Shown one piece after another: positions 1 to 11,397 of a stretch of 64,000 nucleotides of DNA. The notes under the pieces were generated by a model that was not told the origin of the DNA, did not search any database, and saw nothing but the letters and a program-made list of their open reading frames with translations. The number at the start of each line of letters is the position of its first letter. Position 1 is the first letter of the stretch. A program made the translations under genes and the position numbers. This stretch comes from Halictus rubicundus (taxonomy: Eukaryota; Arthropoda; Insecta; Hymenoptera; Halictidae): contig NC_135164.1 in NCBI RefSeq assembly GCF_050948215.1, positions 5,895,116 through 5,959,115 on the forward strand, in the 5' to 3' direction.

Positions 1-351
1 AAACAATACAGTGGAGAAGATCTAAAGAGCAGAAGATCTGGAGATACTGCCACTAAAATTAGAAAATTGTTCGAAGTAAAATAACAAAATTTGTTAACTC
101 TTCCTCGAACTTTGAAGTTTGCGGCGTCCAAACTGAGCTGTTTAAAACAATACAGTGGAGAAGATCTAGAGAGCAGGTCTGGAGATACTGCCACTAAAAT
201 TAGAAAATTATTCGAACTAAAACAACAAAATTTGTTAACTCTCCTTCGAACTTTGAAATTTGTGGCGTCCAAACTGATCTGTTTAAAACATTACAGTCGA
301 GAAGATCTAGAGAGCAGAGGGTCTGGAGACACTGCCACTAAATTAGAAAAT
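1..351 (+). repeat. In-frame tandem repeat, 144/141-bp units, cut by the left edge
   Basis: Two full units and part of a third begin near 1, 145 and 286. Each carries the motif TACAGTGGAGAAGATCTA or a close variant, then GGAGATACTGCCACTAAA. The unit spacings (144 and 141) and the small indels after AGCAG are multiples of three. One plus-strand frame stays open from 91 to 387 and reads repeated peptides such as YSGEDLES and SGDTATK, with LLTLLRTLKF between them. In the first unit a single C-to-T change gives a TAA stop at 82-84. The array decays after about 351. It is either a satellite with a codon-multiple period or the decayed end of a repeat-protein gene whose remainder lies left of the window. 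I recognise no family. Confidence 0.8.
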
Positions 352-387
352 TGTCCACCGCTGTATACCGCGTCTGTAAAAATTTGA

Positions 388-1930
388 TTAACCGCAAACT
401 TCTTCAATAAATTAAAATGAAATACTCCTAGTTAATGCGTGCGTATTCTGTGTTTCGCGGGACTGCAAATCCGGCTGCGTCCTTTGCCGATCTCTTCCGC
501 GCCGCTTGGCAAGTTGAGAGCTGATCGTTTGACGACGGATTTCCTTTTTTCGAAAGGATGGTCACCCTGGTCAAAGGACGGCCCTTTTTAAAGTTCAAAC
601 CCCGGCTCGGAACGTTTTATTGAAGACACGTCGCGTCGTGGGGGGATGCGATCCGAAGTCGAGGAATTATCTTGCGAAGTTTAAGGTCGAGTGAACGTTC
701 AAAAGGGACGGGATTATTTGCTTTCGGAATTGAGTAATGGAACCCTTGCGTTTGCAGTGTTTGCTCTTTTTTTCCTTAGATCGTCCTTCTTTTCTTGTTA
801 ATGTGTCTTGTGGGTCGACTTTCCAATCTTCTGACCGTTCAATGCAAATTGTATGAGAATAATCTTAGGAATGAAGAAAATCTTTACGTTTCCATCCACG
901 AAAACATTTTATAAATTATTATTTTATTGCAGATAATGAAGATAGTGAAGGTGGGAGTTATTGGTCCAGTTTATGTGCTTAGAAAGTAGATATTAAGACA
1001 AAAAGAAATTTTTATATTCGACTACGATATTATTTTTAATTGTTTTCTATCATTAGTGAATCAAGAACTTCAAATTAACAAGTTTGACCCATACTGCACT
1101 GTTAATTAAAATATCTACATTTTTCAAATTTATCCGTTCAGTTCAAAGTGTTTCTTATTAAAATCGTTTACGGTAAAAGGGAAAAAGAAATTTGACAAAA
1201 AAAAAATGCAACTGAGACGCGGGTCATAAGTGACCCGGAATCGGCAGATTATTGTTGCAAATCAGGTAGTCAACGGTAAAGAAAAGCAGGAGGGGAATTT
1301 CTCTGAGAATTGCAGGCGGAGCCGGGTTTCAGTGGTTAGTATGACTTAATTGACATGAATAATGAATCCTGGTTCTCGGTGATACCGAGGAGCGTAGGTC
1401 GGGGCTACTTGGATGTGTAGGTGCCGGCGAGAAGCGCAACAGGTTCCACTTAATTATTGAACACTATAACTGACTGGCACAGCTGCCACCCCCGTTTTTG
1501 CGCCCCTCGCGGCGAGACGTAATCAACCACCTGTCCGCGATTACGCGAAGGTTAAGGCCGATCGTTGCCCTCGAATCGCTGCCAGTTCTTCCTCCTCTTC
1601 GGTCCTCCTCGTCCTCCGTCAATTTCCATCACAAAGCGAACTGTTTCTCCCGCGAAATCTCCAATTTCGCCAGCCGTGCTCCGGTCGATTAGAAAACGTC
1701 TGTCGAAATCCTTCCGAAAAATCATTATTCCGCTTTCATTCTGATTTTCGCGGATTTGCGGATACGCTTCGTTTTTGGAGAACGTGGAGACGCTCGCCGT
1801 TGCGTTGGCAGCACTGCAGGCGGCAGTACGGGAAATGGGTTCAGAGACGCTGAGACGGTATTGATTTTCTATCTGACGTATGAAAGATGCGTGTTTCGTA
1901 TGGTCCTCTTGCTCTTTATTTTCCTCTTTT
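388..1930. other. No recognisable gene
   Basis: Mixed-composition DNA. A well-formed 3' splice-like tract (TTATTTTATTGCAG, ending near 932) is followed by only a 17-codon frame, so I do not call an exon. The open frame at 1498-1692 is GC-rich and has no supporting signal. Confidence 0.6.
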
Positions 1931-1934
1931 CCTC

Positions 1935-1986
<52 letters not shown>

Positions 1987-1988
1987 TC
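1931..1988. repeat. (CT)n microsatellite
   Basis: A nearly pure CT run of about 58 bp with an interrupted left shoulder. It creates artificial Ser-Leu open frames in two registers on the plus strand. Confidence 0.97.
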
Positions 1989-3210
1989 TAGCAGGCTCTC
2001 TCGTCTACTCCCTATCTCGCCGAGCTGCATTCTTTAGAATGCACTTTGATAAAATGTCTTATTTACGAGTTTCGAAAACACGGCTGCGTGGCGCGCGCGC
2101 CTGCGCACCTTTTTACGTCCTTCGATCTAGGATAATAATTTCACACTGTTTAACGGGGACAACGGGTTTCTATAGCGTCGCGAAAAATTGCTAAAATTAC
2201 TGTTGCACTGAATCGAAGACTTAACGCATTTTATTTTTAATGGGATCAAGCGGAACTTCGAAATTCTTATCCGAATTACGAAGCTCATGTGTACCACCTA
2301 TACTATTATCTATAGAATAATAATCTACTATCTGTAGTAATTTGTTTTTATTTTATATAATAAGTTGTTTAAAAATTTGTAAAATAGCTTCTAACGCGAA
2401 ATAAAAATTGTCCAAGTCGGTTGTAAGAAGTGGTACTTAAATGAAAATGTGTTTCTCATTTTAACAATCTTAATAATGTAAGAACATCTTAAAATTCCAC
2501 TAATTTATTCACAATTTTGCAAAGAGTTGCAATAAAAAAGGATTAACATAACCTTACACCATTTCTCTATTTAATACAACCAATTTACGAAAGGAACGGA
2601 ATAGATCTTGTACAATAAATAAAAAAAAAAAAAAAAAATAAAAGGGAACGCATAAATGGAGTCAAAATTTACTTTCACCATTCCTTGTTGCAGTCAGACA
2701 ACTACCCTTCGTAATTTCCCAATCGAAGCAAAAATGATTCTAAAAGACTCTCTTATCTATTTGAATAAGATGAGATTAAATTAGAAGCCCTTGAAATAGA
2801 GATTGCTTTAGTTATTGTGTCCCGAATCCGTGATTGCAAGGTTTTCTTCGAGCGAACATTTGAAAATGGAGGGAGGGAGTAATTTCGATGGTTCCATGGG
2901 TATAAACGATGGTCGGCCATTTGGCGTGCAGGCACGGCAGCGTCGGCGTCTCGTGAAGAATGAATTTCTTCGTCTTCTTACGAGGGTTTTTGCTCTCTCG
3001 CGGGAGAGGGGAGAAACTCGCGAGACCGGGCTGACGTTGACGAAACGCTATTTGGAAACAACAACTATCGAGAAACTCGCGATATGGGTAAATACAGTGG
3101 CTGCTGCAGGCGGCGGCGGCGGCGTCTCGCGTTTTACACACGGACGAGCACACGCAAACAGGCGAATGTGTATGGAAATTCGCGGCATGCAGTGGCACAC
3201 GTACGCCTCC

Positions 3211-3213
<3 letters not shown>
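1989..3213. other. No recognisable gene; A-tract at 2620-2638
   Basis: AT-rich DNA. An 18-A run at 2621-2638 directly follows AATAAAT, which is what the 3' end of a retroposed copy would look like. I cannot identify a source transcript upstream and see no flanking duplication. The overlapping frames at 2812-3453 on both strands cross a CT array and a GGC run and are treated as chance. Confidence 0.5.

Positions 3214-3243
<30 letters not shown>
3214..3243. repeat. (CT)n microsatellite
   Basis: A pure TC run of about 30 bp following a CGG-rich stretch (3111-3123). Confidence 0.97.
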
Positions 3244-3246
<3 letters not shown>

Positions 3247-4679
3247 TCCTCTCTGTGTACGTCCGCTTCCGGCTGTAGGGAGCACGAAAGAAAGGAAACG
3301 CAGCTCCGCCGCTGGCTGAAGTTGACAGATTCGGGAAAAGTTGAAATAATGCCACTGTCTGTTCCGCGAATCATTTTAGTAATAGAGCACCGGATCAACG
3401 GGAATACTGATGCAACTCGGTACAACGAACAAGATCCTCGCAAGCATGGATGACATTGCGCAATGAGGGTATCCGGTCCCAGACAATTTTAATGTGTCAG
3501 ACGCTTCAGACCGATGGTGTGCCTCGCTACGTTCTTGTGCTATTCTTTTTTTTTATAAATAGACTGTGGATCTTTATGCGAAATAAACATTATCGACCGC
3601 AAGAAATACCAGCCAAATACAAATAATATATTCATTCTTAAATTTCTGTAACCTCTTCGCTATTGCAAATTTTACACATTTTTACCATAAATGCATAAAC
3701 TCCGCAGCCCGTTTATAAAATCTTCGAAAACGTCATCGGACGTTTCGTTACTTTATTTTTACCACGAAGAAGCGTGTAACTAGTGAAATAAATGTTTCAT
3801 TTCCTCCCAGATAATTCGCAAATTGTTAAAACAGTATGGACACTTTCTATACATTTATGTTGTTTAGAAATATACAAATTATTAAAAAACCTGCTCAGAT
3901 GTGTTTTCACTTTAGTTCACCGTACCCAATCCTCTGTCCAGCGAAATAAAATCTTTCGTTGCCCCAGAATTCACAAAATAGTCTCCGAAAATAAAAATTG
4001 CATGCTGATCTGTATTCGGAAGGCATGCATTCATATACTATTCTGGTTTGATATCTTTTCAGCCATGCACTAGCCTGGTTTATTGTTAGACCTTTGTCAA
4101 GCGAGTAAGTAACACGGAGGAGAATTTTTCAGCGCCATAAGATTACACTCTTTGCCATTATTGTTGCCTACGGTCGCAACAAAGCAACGTCAGTAAATTC
4201 AGTTGGTAAACGATCATTTCTGCTCTGCTTGATCATTCAATTCCCTAAGTTTATTTAATATCCATAAAAATCGTAAAAGGGAGAATATTTCCCTCCGTAC
4301 ATTTGAATTAATTATGCAACGTAATTTGTCTACGACACACTCGCTCAAACACGTTCACGAGCGAAAATCCTGTTCTTGTCGAACAGTTGTCTAGGGTTTC
4401 TAGGGGCCCTAAATTAATGCCCGCTCGGGTCCTTAAAGATGGCCGGAACGACTCAAGTTGCCGAGTGCGCATAAAACAGGAACGGCGTGTTCTCGTTTGT
4501 TAGCGACCGCAGTTCTGCGTGTTTTATCGCGGCGAGGAGCGCGTATGCGAGCCAAGAAACGACGAAAGGTCATGGGACGCCTCCCGCGCGCGCGAAGTCC
4601 ATGGAATTAGCGAGATTTACACGGGACATAAACGCCGTGAGGGTGTCGTAAAAGTTTTCAGATGCGAGGGTCGTTCCGC

Positions 4680-4680
<1 letters not shown>
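3244..4680. other. No recognisable gene
   Basis: AT-rich from 3550 to 4340, then GC-rich. No splice-bounded frame, RNA gene or repeat copy found. Confidence 0.55.

Positions 4681-4722
<42 letters not shown>
4681..4722. repeat. (CT)n microsatellite
   Basis: A pure 42-bp TC array between GC-rich flanks. Confidence 0.98.
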
Positions 4723-4725
<3 letters not shown>

Positions 4726-5064
4726 CTCCTTTTCCCGGAGAGTGTAAGTGTCCACGTATGGCGACAGGGAACCCGTGTTCCATGCCAGGTCTCGTTCGAT
4801 GAGGATGTGCACGCGTTCGCCTTCGATCCCGCCGCACACGTTGCTATCACTGCCAGAATGGTAACGGCCTCGTAAAAATTTTGAATCGCTGCTACGACGA
4901 AACTTTCAACGTCTCTTACGAGTACGGGATAAGAAAAAGCACACGGCCCGACGAGCACGTATATTCTGCCGTGAACACCGTCGTTCGTTACACGCGAAAC
5001 GGTGAAACGCCTTTCCCGCTAAAATATTCTAATCAAACAATTCTCAAGCGGTTCAGAGCTGAAA
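4723..5064. other. GC-rich stretch with a weak coding-like segment
   Basis: Between CCATGCCAG (ending 4788) and GTAACG (from 4861) one plus frame reads VSFDEDVHAFAFDP and ends with AGAATG, with GC-rich third positions. The acceptor lacks a pyrimidine tract next to it, and the same frame runs through the CT array upstream, so I do not call an exon. Confidence 0.3.
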
Positions 5065-5313
5065 TTAACCCTTTGCACTCGGCGCTATTTTCATTCTAAA
5101 ACTAAATTTCTCTTCCGTCTTAGAATATTCTCATTTTACTCATACGAAACTGATCCGATTTCCACGTATAACATTTAAATGTTTAGTAATCTGTTCAATA
5201 CAACTTTTGTAATGTAACGAATATTTTGTAATAATTTTTGTAATATCTTTGAAATAATGCCACAACAATTTCGAATGGTGCTTCAGAGTCACCACTCGAG
5301 TGCTAAGGGTTAA
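5065..5313 (+). mobile_element. TTAA-flanked MITE, family B copy 1
   Basis: It starts TTAACCCTTTGCACTCG and ends CGAGTGCTAAGGGTTAA, giving a 17-bp terminal inverted repeat with one mismatch that includes the TTAA ends. The 249-bp interior is non-coding and nearly identical to the copies at 30105 and 49008. TTAA targets followed by CCCTTTG-like termini are typical of piggyBac-type elements, so this is probably a non-autonomous derivative; the assignment is inferred. Confidence 0.85.
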
Positions 5314-6346
5314 TTTGGTCGGAATTTTATGGAATTTTTCGGCACGAATATAATTAAGTTCTGTGCTTCAATGAGTTGCAGCACAAGAACTATTTCGATA
5401 AATCCGTCAGTGAAATGTTCTGGTAAAAATTATTAGTTTAACGGTTGTCAAGTGTTCTTAATACTTTGTGTACGGAAAATCGGTTAGAAAATCTTCAAAT
5501 AGTAAATTGTTACTGGGAACGATGAGAGTTTGTTGAAAACCAGCCAAGAAATAGAATGTTCTTAACATTTTATTAGTGGAAGCGTGAAGATCATCTCCTT
5601 AGTAGTTCTTGTGTTAAATAAAATTTGCGACTGTAAGAACTAGACATTTTTTTTATCTAAATTTTTAATATTTCTAAATATATCCAAAGATATGGAAGGA
5701 TTTATGCGACTGATAGAACCTAACCTTTTCGTGTTCTCCAATGCATCGAAAGCTTTCAGCAAAGGATCGGATTCAAGCAAAATTTGTTGGTTCGTCGGCG
5801 TAAAGATTTTGCCAAGAGGTTCGGCTGTGTTTATGGGAGACCATAGCTGTCGGAGGTTTGGCAGAGAGCGTCTCCGCCACATCCAGCCATTTGTTCTTGT
5901 CCTATCTACATCCGCAACGTGCTCTACGTAGCGCGATGAAACATGGCGGCTTCATTCCCGAAACGGCACTTCGTGGAAACGAATTTTCCGACCGGCGGAA
6001 TTTTCGATCGCTTCTGTACACTCGATCGGAAAAGATCGATAAGGATCTCGCTTGAGAGGAAGTCGGATCAATACGTCAACGACGGCGCACAAAACGGACA
6101 ATGTGACCTCGAAATCGGAAACAATTATTTTCTTGTGATCTACCGATTTTCAAAAAGAAGTCACAGCTATCTGAACTGAAATGTACGAGTTTTCTTTCGC
6201 TTGTGAGAAGAGAAAAAGAAAAATATACGAACCCAAAATTTATTGTTAAGCTTACAGAAATGATAAGTTAATCATTCAAGGACGACATGCTACTGCCAAT
6301 TTCTTTTTATACCGTCAGCGTTGTAACGCTTGGAATTGTATCGCAT
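5314..6346. other. No confident gene; protein-like frames at 5640-5931 on both strands
   Basis: The interval 5640-5931 has open frames on both strands. One minus frame (5882 to 5640) has an ordinary protein composition, with segments such as KIFTPTNQQILLESDPLLKA. A second minus frame and a plus frame look equally plausible, no splice sites frame any of them, and I recognise no family. A decayed gene fragment is possible. Confidence 0.3.
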
Positions 6347-6723
6347 TTAACACTTTGGCTGTCAAACTACAAACCTCAAATATTCCATAAAATCAAAGTG
6401 TTATTTAATGAAATAAAAATTGAAAAAAATGAAATGTATGATATTGAGTAGTCCTCCAACTTTCTTGAATTTGACAGATCCTAATCAAATTAGGCGCAAT
6501 GAATATATTAACGTAAAAATTCATTGTAAAACCTGGACAAATAATTCTTGATGAAATGAAACGAAATTCTTCTTGAAATTTAATGCTTGATCCCATGTAA
6601 TAAATTTTAGAAAACTCTTCAAAGTGAATACGGTGCGCAGGCGTCGTCCCCGAAGGGTTGAAAGATAAATAGTATCGTTGTAATATTAAAACAGGCCCAA
6701 TAATTCGCACGTCAAAGGGTTGA
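6347..6723 (+). mobile_element. TTAA-type MITE, family C, full copy
   Basis: The left end is TTAACACTTTGGCTGTCAAA. The right end, read in reverse complement, is TCAACCCTTTGACGTGCGAA, so the termini form a diverged inverted repeat and the right target is TTGA rather than TTAA. The 377-bp interior is AT-rich. Its first 200 bp recur at 41187-41391, including AGTAGTCCTCCAACTTTCTT and ACGTAAAAATTCATT. Confidence 0.75.
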
Positions 6724-8036
6724 GAGCACCTCGAAGGACATCGGTAGTTAGATGGTACAGATTTTGGAATAAAAACAGTGACAGTTCGATCCCGGCAACA
6801 ATGAGGCGGCAGATAGAGACTCGTTGGCGTGTATCATCAAGCTCTTTCGCCATTTACTTGGCTTATCTATTCTCGACCAGGTCGAGCCTAAAGATCGACA
6901 GCAGCGGCGTCATCAGGAAAGGGTGTCGAGCGATAGTAGATACCGGTGCGGGGGATGCAGAAGAAGGGGGTTGCTCGGGGAGGCTGTCGAGAGTAAGCGG
7001 GTAGGTTCTTCCTCGTGTCACGAAGATTATCAATATCCAAACTCCTATCTCTGGAAGGCGCGTGTACACATTCCGTCTACATGCTAAAGAGCCGGTATCT
7101 GCGGGGGTGTAAACGTTCCGTCGTCACATAAACACCCCTGCAGATTACACGGCCGTTGGGTCCTGGAGCTTCTCCAGCTCGTCAGCAACCGGCAACACCC
7201 GTCCGCCTGTCTGCTGCCTAGCTGCCGCCTACACCTCTCCTTGTGCCGGGTAAAACCGTTTCGTGGTCGAACTCGAAAGCGGGACGCGTGTCGTTGTACA
7301 CGGGAATCGATTACCGCGCACTCGCCCGATTCCCCTCGATTCATCATTTGCCCCCCAAGTGCCGTTGCAGTTCTGCCCCGGATAAAATAAAATCGGGACC
7401 AGTTATTGAACCCGCGATCAATCTTCCCCGCGACGAACCCCCGCATCTCGTAATTCGATAGAGACCCGGAAAATATCGGACCTCCGATTAGAGAAGCAGA
7501 AACGATTCGAGTCGACCTTTGCGTTCTTTTTTTAAATCTCTGAATAATAATAACGCGCTCGGTGAAAATTGGAGGTCCATTTTCTAAGAAATTAATTTTG
7601 GCAATTGCTTACCACCGATACGTGGGCTTTGCTTCTTCAGGAATGCGAGAAATGAGAAGGGCGTAGCTGAATAAGCAGGCCAAGAGTGCTCACAAAGCGA
7701 ATTGAATTTGCAATAAGAATATTCGACAGCTTATCCAAAGAAAATACTTTGTGCCAATTTTCAACCCTGTATTTCGACATGGGAGGTAGTAGTGACAAAG
7801 AAAATCAGATTTTTCCGGAATTTCTCTTATCCCCTTCGATTGAAAATTCCGAATAAATCGGATATATTTTAGCTGTTAGAATGCACATCTATGAATTTTT
7901 TCAGAATCTTTAGCTTCAAAACCGAATTTTAAAAAATAAAGAAATTCTGAAATCCGATTTCTTGTGGAAGTTATGGGTTACAGAGGAAATAATGTAACAG
8001 TATTTTAAAATTTTTCTAATGTTTTTACTGTTTAAA
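6724..8036. other. No recognisable gene; minor hairpin at about 7795-7970
   Basis: 6780-7450 is GC-rich with short chance frames. Around 7795-7825 and 7940-7972 two segments (AATCAGATTTTTCCGGAATT and GAAATTCTGAAATCCGATTT) are diverged inverted copies, so the interval could fold into a loose hairpin just outside the large foldback. Confidence 0.5.
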
Positions 8037-8822
8037 TTTGACGTTGCAAAATATGAAAGAAAACCTTGTATCCAATGTTATACATGCGAACACTAATCCT
8101 ACAATATAAAATACTAATGTAAAGTACACTTACAAATTTTTCAGAATGATCTGTTCGTCCGTCGGATCTATAGTACACTATTCTTGACTCAGGCGAATGC
8201 GTCCGATTAATTGTGCCTGTCTATTTTCTACACAATCACTAAACACTACGCGACACACTTTACGAAATCGTGACAGCGAGCGAGAAGAAGTTACTCCGAC
8301 CACGGTCAAAATAATAATGCGATTTTAATCGCTTCGGTGCCACAGACGTGTTAGGGTCGCGTTATCCTAGGCAGGTCAGACTCCGAGGTCTGCAAACGCT
8401 AGAAACAAAAGAAGGTAAACAAATTCTGTCGGCTGAATTGCCGTCCCGATTTCCTGGAACTCTCTGTTTTGGTATCTAGTGTTTACAAACCCACGGCGTC
8501 CGACCTGCTTAGTATAACCTAACCGTCACACATGTGCGAGCGAAGCGGTTCAAATCGCAGTATTATTTTGTTCGTGGTCGGAGTAACTTCTTCTCGTTCG
8601 CTGTCACGATTTCGTTAAGTCTGTTGCGTAGAGTTTAGTGATTGTGGTCCAATTATTCGGACGTATTCGCGTGAGTCAATAATAGTGTTCTGTGGACACG
8701 ACGGCGGAACAGAAGATTCAGAAAAATTTGTAAGTGTACATTAGTATTTTATACTGTGGAATTAGTATTCGTATGTAGAACATTGGATAAAGAATTTTCT
8801 TTCATATTTTCCAACTTCAAAT
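8037..8822. repeat. Large foldback, about 390-bp inverted arms
   Basis: The whole interval is an imperfect inverted repeat centred near 8430-8440. Matching landmarks are CAAAATATGAAAGAAAA (8047) with TTTTCTTTCATATTTTCC (8794); TATAAAATACTAATGTA (8105) with ATTAGTATTTTATA (8740); CTCCGACCACG (8294) with CGTGGTCGGAG (8573); and GGCAGGTCAGACTCC (8371) with its partner near 8490. The central gap is only a few tens of bases. It carries no long frame. It may be a foldback transposon or an inverted duplication, and any transcript would form a long hairpin. Confidence 0.88.
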
Positions 8823-9299
8823 ATGTGATCCTAATGGGCAGGGAGACAGTGATTAGGTGCGAGCCTAGCGACGAATGTCGCTTCAAATTTCGTTTGTCTC
8901 GAGACACGCACACGATTATGTTCCGTCCCATGGACACGGTCAGGTGGACTGTAGTAGTAGGCTTTTGGCTATACGTATAACTCCATACAATCAAATTTTG
9001 CAGAAACTTTAACAGCTTATTTTTGAATAACTGTTTGTGACATATGGTTCCTTTCAAACTTTTTCTTTTCTCGAAGGTCAAGATGTAGAGAGAAACTTTA
9101 ACAACAATTTTCTTTGTTATAAGAACTACCGAGCCCTAAACGTAACTTATACTTATCCCTTTATGATAACAGCAAGATTGAATTTGCTCAGGTTTGATAC
9201 GATTTTTATGGTAACGTGTGCTCCAAAGAAGAGTTATATTAAAAAATTTCTCATGAAAACGTTTTCATAGTTTCACTGATCGTGAAAGAAAAAATCATC
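8823..9299. other. No recognisable gene
   Basis: AT-rich flank of the foldback. Short frames here (8756-8980, 9037-9270) have no splice or composition support. Confidence 0.55.
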
Positions 9300-9338
9300 C
9301 ACCAGTCATTTTGACTGGTTCGGTAGTTCTAGTGTTAA
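9300..9338 (-). mobile_element. TTAA-family A terminal fragment, diverged
   Basis: CCAGTCATTTTGACTGG followed by TTCGGTAGTTCTAGTGTTAA matches the right terminus of family A (CGTCATTTTGACGGGTCCCG then TAAACCTAGTGTTAA) with several changes. The rest of the element is not recognisable to the left. Confidence 0.5.
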
Positions 9339-10399
9339 AGAACTTTATACGTTTCATTGCTGGAGGACCACTCCGTGTCGGTATAGAACATCATCTCGGA
9401 TGATTAACAGACTCCGCAGGACGCAAGCCCCGACAAATCGTGGCGGCCATTGCAACGGAGAAAGACATCCCGGATGAAATACCGTGGAGAAATAAGGTTT
9501 ACCGCGAGAGATCGACAGTATCCAGCGGCAAGGGGGGGACCGGAGGGGGACGAGGATAAAGAAGGTGGATGGGAGCTGCGAGTAGATGCGTGGGCGAGAG
9601 GGAGGCGGTTAGGGGGCAGTTAGGGGGTAAAGTCTGTGGTTGTGAAGGTGAGGCAAGCATGCAAAAGGGGTCCTGGATGGCGGTGGGTTCCAAGAGTGAT
9701 AGATTGCCTCCTCGCGAGGACGAGGCAACCTCTCTTCCAACGGCAGAGGTGATCTCTCTCGAGAAAGCTCGAGCTTTCTCTCTAGGATCTCGCTTCCAGG
9801 AGGAACGGAGAGCCTGCCGCTCGGCGATGGAACGATAGAATGTATCATCGTATGATTTATTATCGGTAGCTGTCTTCGAGTAACCATCTCGCATCCAGTT
9901 CCACCCTTGCCACCCCCCGGACTACCGCCGTCGTGGACCTAACCTCGCGTTTCGACTCGAAAACCGCTCGAAAACGGCGCGGAATCATCGAACGCCTCGG
10001 GAACCTCGAAATTCGATATTTCAATCTGTCGCGACACTAAAACGATCGATTAGGGATCGGTGGATCTGTCGGAACGCGAATTTAATCGGGTGGCTCTTGG
10101 GTCAATAGACTAATATCCACTTTTCATTTTTCAACTTAACTAACTAAGCTTTAACTTAACATCAACTTGAACTTCATTTACTTATTACTTATTTATATTG
10201 AATTACGATGATTGTTAGAACTTACTTATATTGAACTTACGCAACTTGATCGATAATAAACGTGGCTAAATAATTAAACTCATCAGCCGAGAGGATTAAC
10301 TTTTGATGCATTACTGTTTCTTTCTGCTAGAGAGCTCTGATAAAAAAATTGTTTTTCAATCAGTATGCTGCGTAAAAATAATAGTTTCGACATATCCTT
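9339..10399. other. No recognisable gene; G-rich patch and AACTTA-rich patch
   Basis: 9530-9640 is rich in G-runs on the plus strand (a 7-G run at 9532 and several 5-G runs). 10130-10255 is simple DNA built from TTAACTTA/AACTTGA-like words. The overlapping frames at 9499-9894 on both strands follow the GC-rich composition. Confidence 0.55.
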
Positions 10400-10625
10400 T
10401 TAACACTAGGTTTACGGAGCACTAAAAGTGACCATTTTGCATTACTTTATAAGAATTACAAGAACGTGCAACCCAGATTTTTATAAATATTTTAAAAATA
10501 ATATATACCCAAAGAAATAAATTTGCTAAATAATTTCTCATGTATGCATTCTTAGAATTTTAATAATTTTATTTTTAAAATATTAGAACTCGTCATTTTG
10601 ACGGGTCCCGTAAACCTAGTGTTAA
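10400..10625 (-). mobile_element. TTAA-flanked MITE, family A copy 1
   Basis: Ends are TTAACACTAGGTTTACGG and CCGTAAACCTAGTGTTAA, a perfect 18-bp inverted repeat including TTAA. The interior contains ACTAAAAGTGACCATTTTGC, TATATACCCAAAGAAATAA and CGTCATTTTGACGGG. 226 bp, non-coding. Orientation is opposite to copies at 11398, 31104 and 39474. A non-autonomous piggyBac-type element is the best guess. Confidence 0.87.
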
Positions 10626-10719
10626 ATAAGGGTCCCAGAAGAAATTTATGCGAACAATATTGAATTTAAGGTATAAGTCTATTTAAGGGTTAAAATGTAA
10701 TAAGAAAGCTAGTAAATAC

Positions 10720-10887
10720 CTTCTGAATGATTTTGCGAACAAATTTAAATTGTTGCTGATGATCTTGTGGCCACTTGGACTGTTCATTAATAATTTGATC
10801 AACGCAGTGTCTCGTACAACGTTCGTTCCAAAGCGAAAAGAAGCTTTGTTGTGAAGCCCGAGGAATGCGTCGGGAAATTACAGACAC
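10720..10887 (-). CDS. Candidate internal exon, unidentified protein
   Basis: On the minus strand a frame is open from 10887 down to a possible donor, CAGAAG/GTATTT, with the exon edge at 10720. It reads segments such as SFFSLWNERCTRHCVDQI and FKFVRKIIQK, an ordinary globular composition with Trp and paired Cys, unlike the low-complexity frames elsewhere. The acceptor side is uncertain. A pyrimidine-rich stretch (about 10865-10905 on the minus strand) precedes several possible AGs, one giving an exon of 10720-10843. I recognise no domain. A chance frame remains likely. Confidence 0.28.
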
Positions 10888-11397
10888 GCGAGAAGGGAAA
10901 AGATCGGAGCGATTGTTTCGGATGGCGGCTCCTTATGAAATTATCGCGAATGCAGAAAAAATCTGCCTCGGAGGCAGTCGTTTAGAAAATCGACGATATG
11001 AAACACCGGCTTTTGTCGAAAGATAAAGGAAACAGCGCGGGGGATGAGCACAGGCTGAGATTCGACTTTCACTTAGGAAAAAACTTAGCCGACTGGAAGA
11101 CCATAATACCCTGCGGCTCGAGGTCGATGCATGTCAGAACACCGACGAACCACGGGAGAAATTCTTTCGGTGCGAATTCAATCGCTGAACATCGGAAACG
11201 TTAATTATATTTCCAAGGGTTGTACAAATCTTTAAAAAAGAAACAATTACCGATATTACAAATGCATTCTACGTCAGGAAAGTGGATCAGGATATTTTCA
11301 ACCCCTTAGATCAATCTGAACCACTTAATATTTCTTAATGAAGAAATTATGAAGAATGCTTTAAAATGCACTCCTTCGGATAGGGAAATTTTTATTA
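10888..11397. other. No recognisable gene
   Basis: Mixed composition. A 68-residue frame at 10998-11204 has no supporting signal. Confidence 0.5.

Noticed and set aside
2812..3453. Long overlapping open frames on both strands (157 and 212 residues)
   Set aside because: They cross a CT/GA array and a CGG run; composition is Ser/Leu or Arg/Glu low complexity and several registers are open at once.
4789..4860. Coding-like 24-codon segment before GTAACG
   Set aside because: The acceptor has no adjacent pyrimidine tract and the frame simply continues upstream into the CT array.
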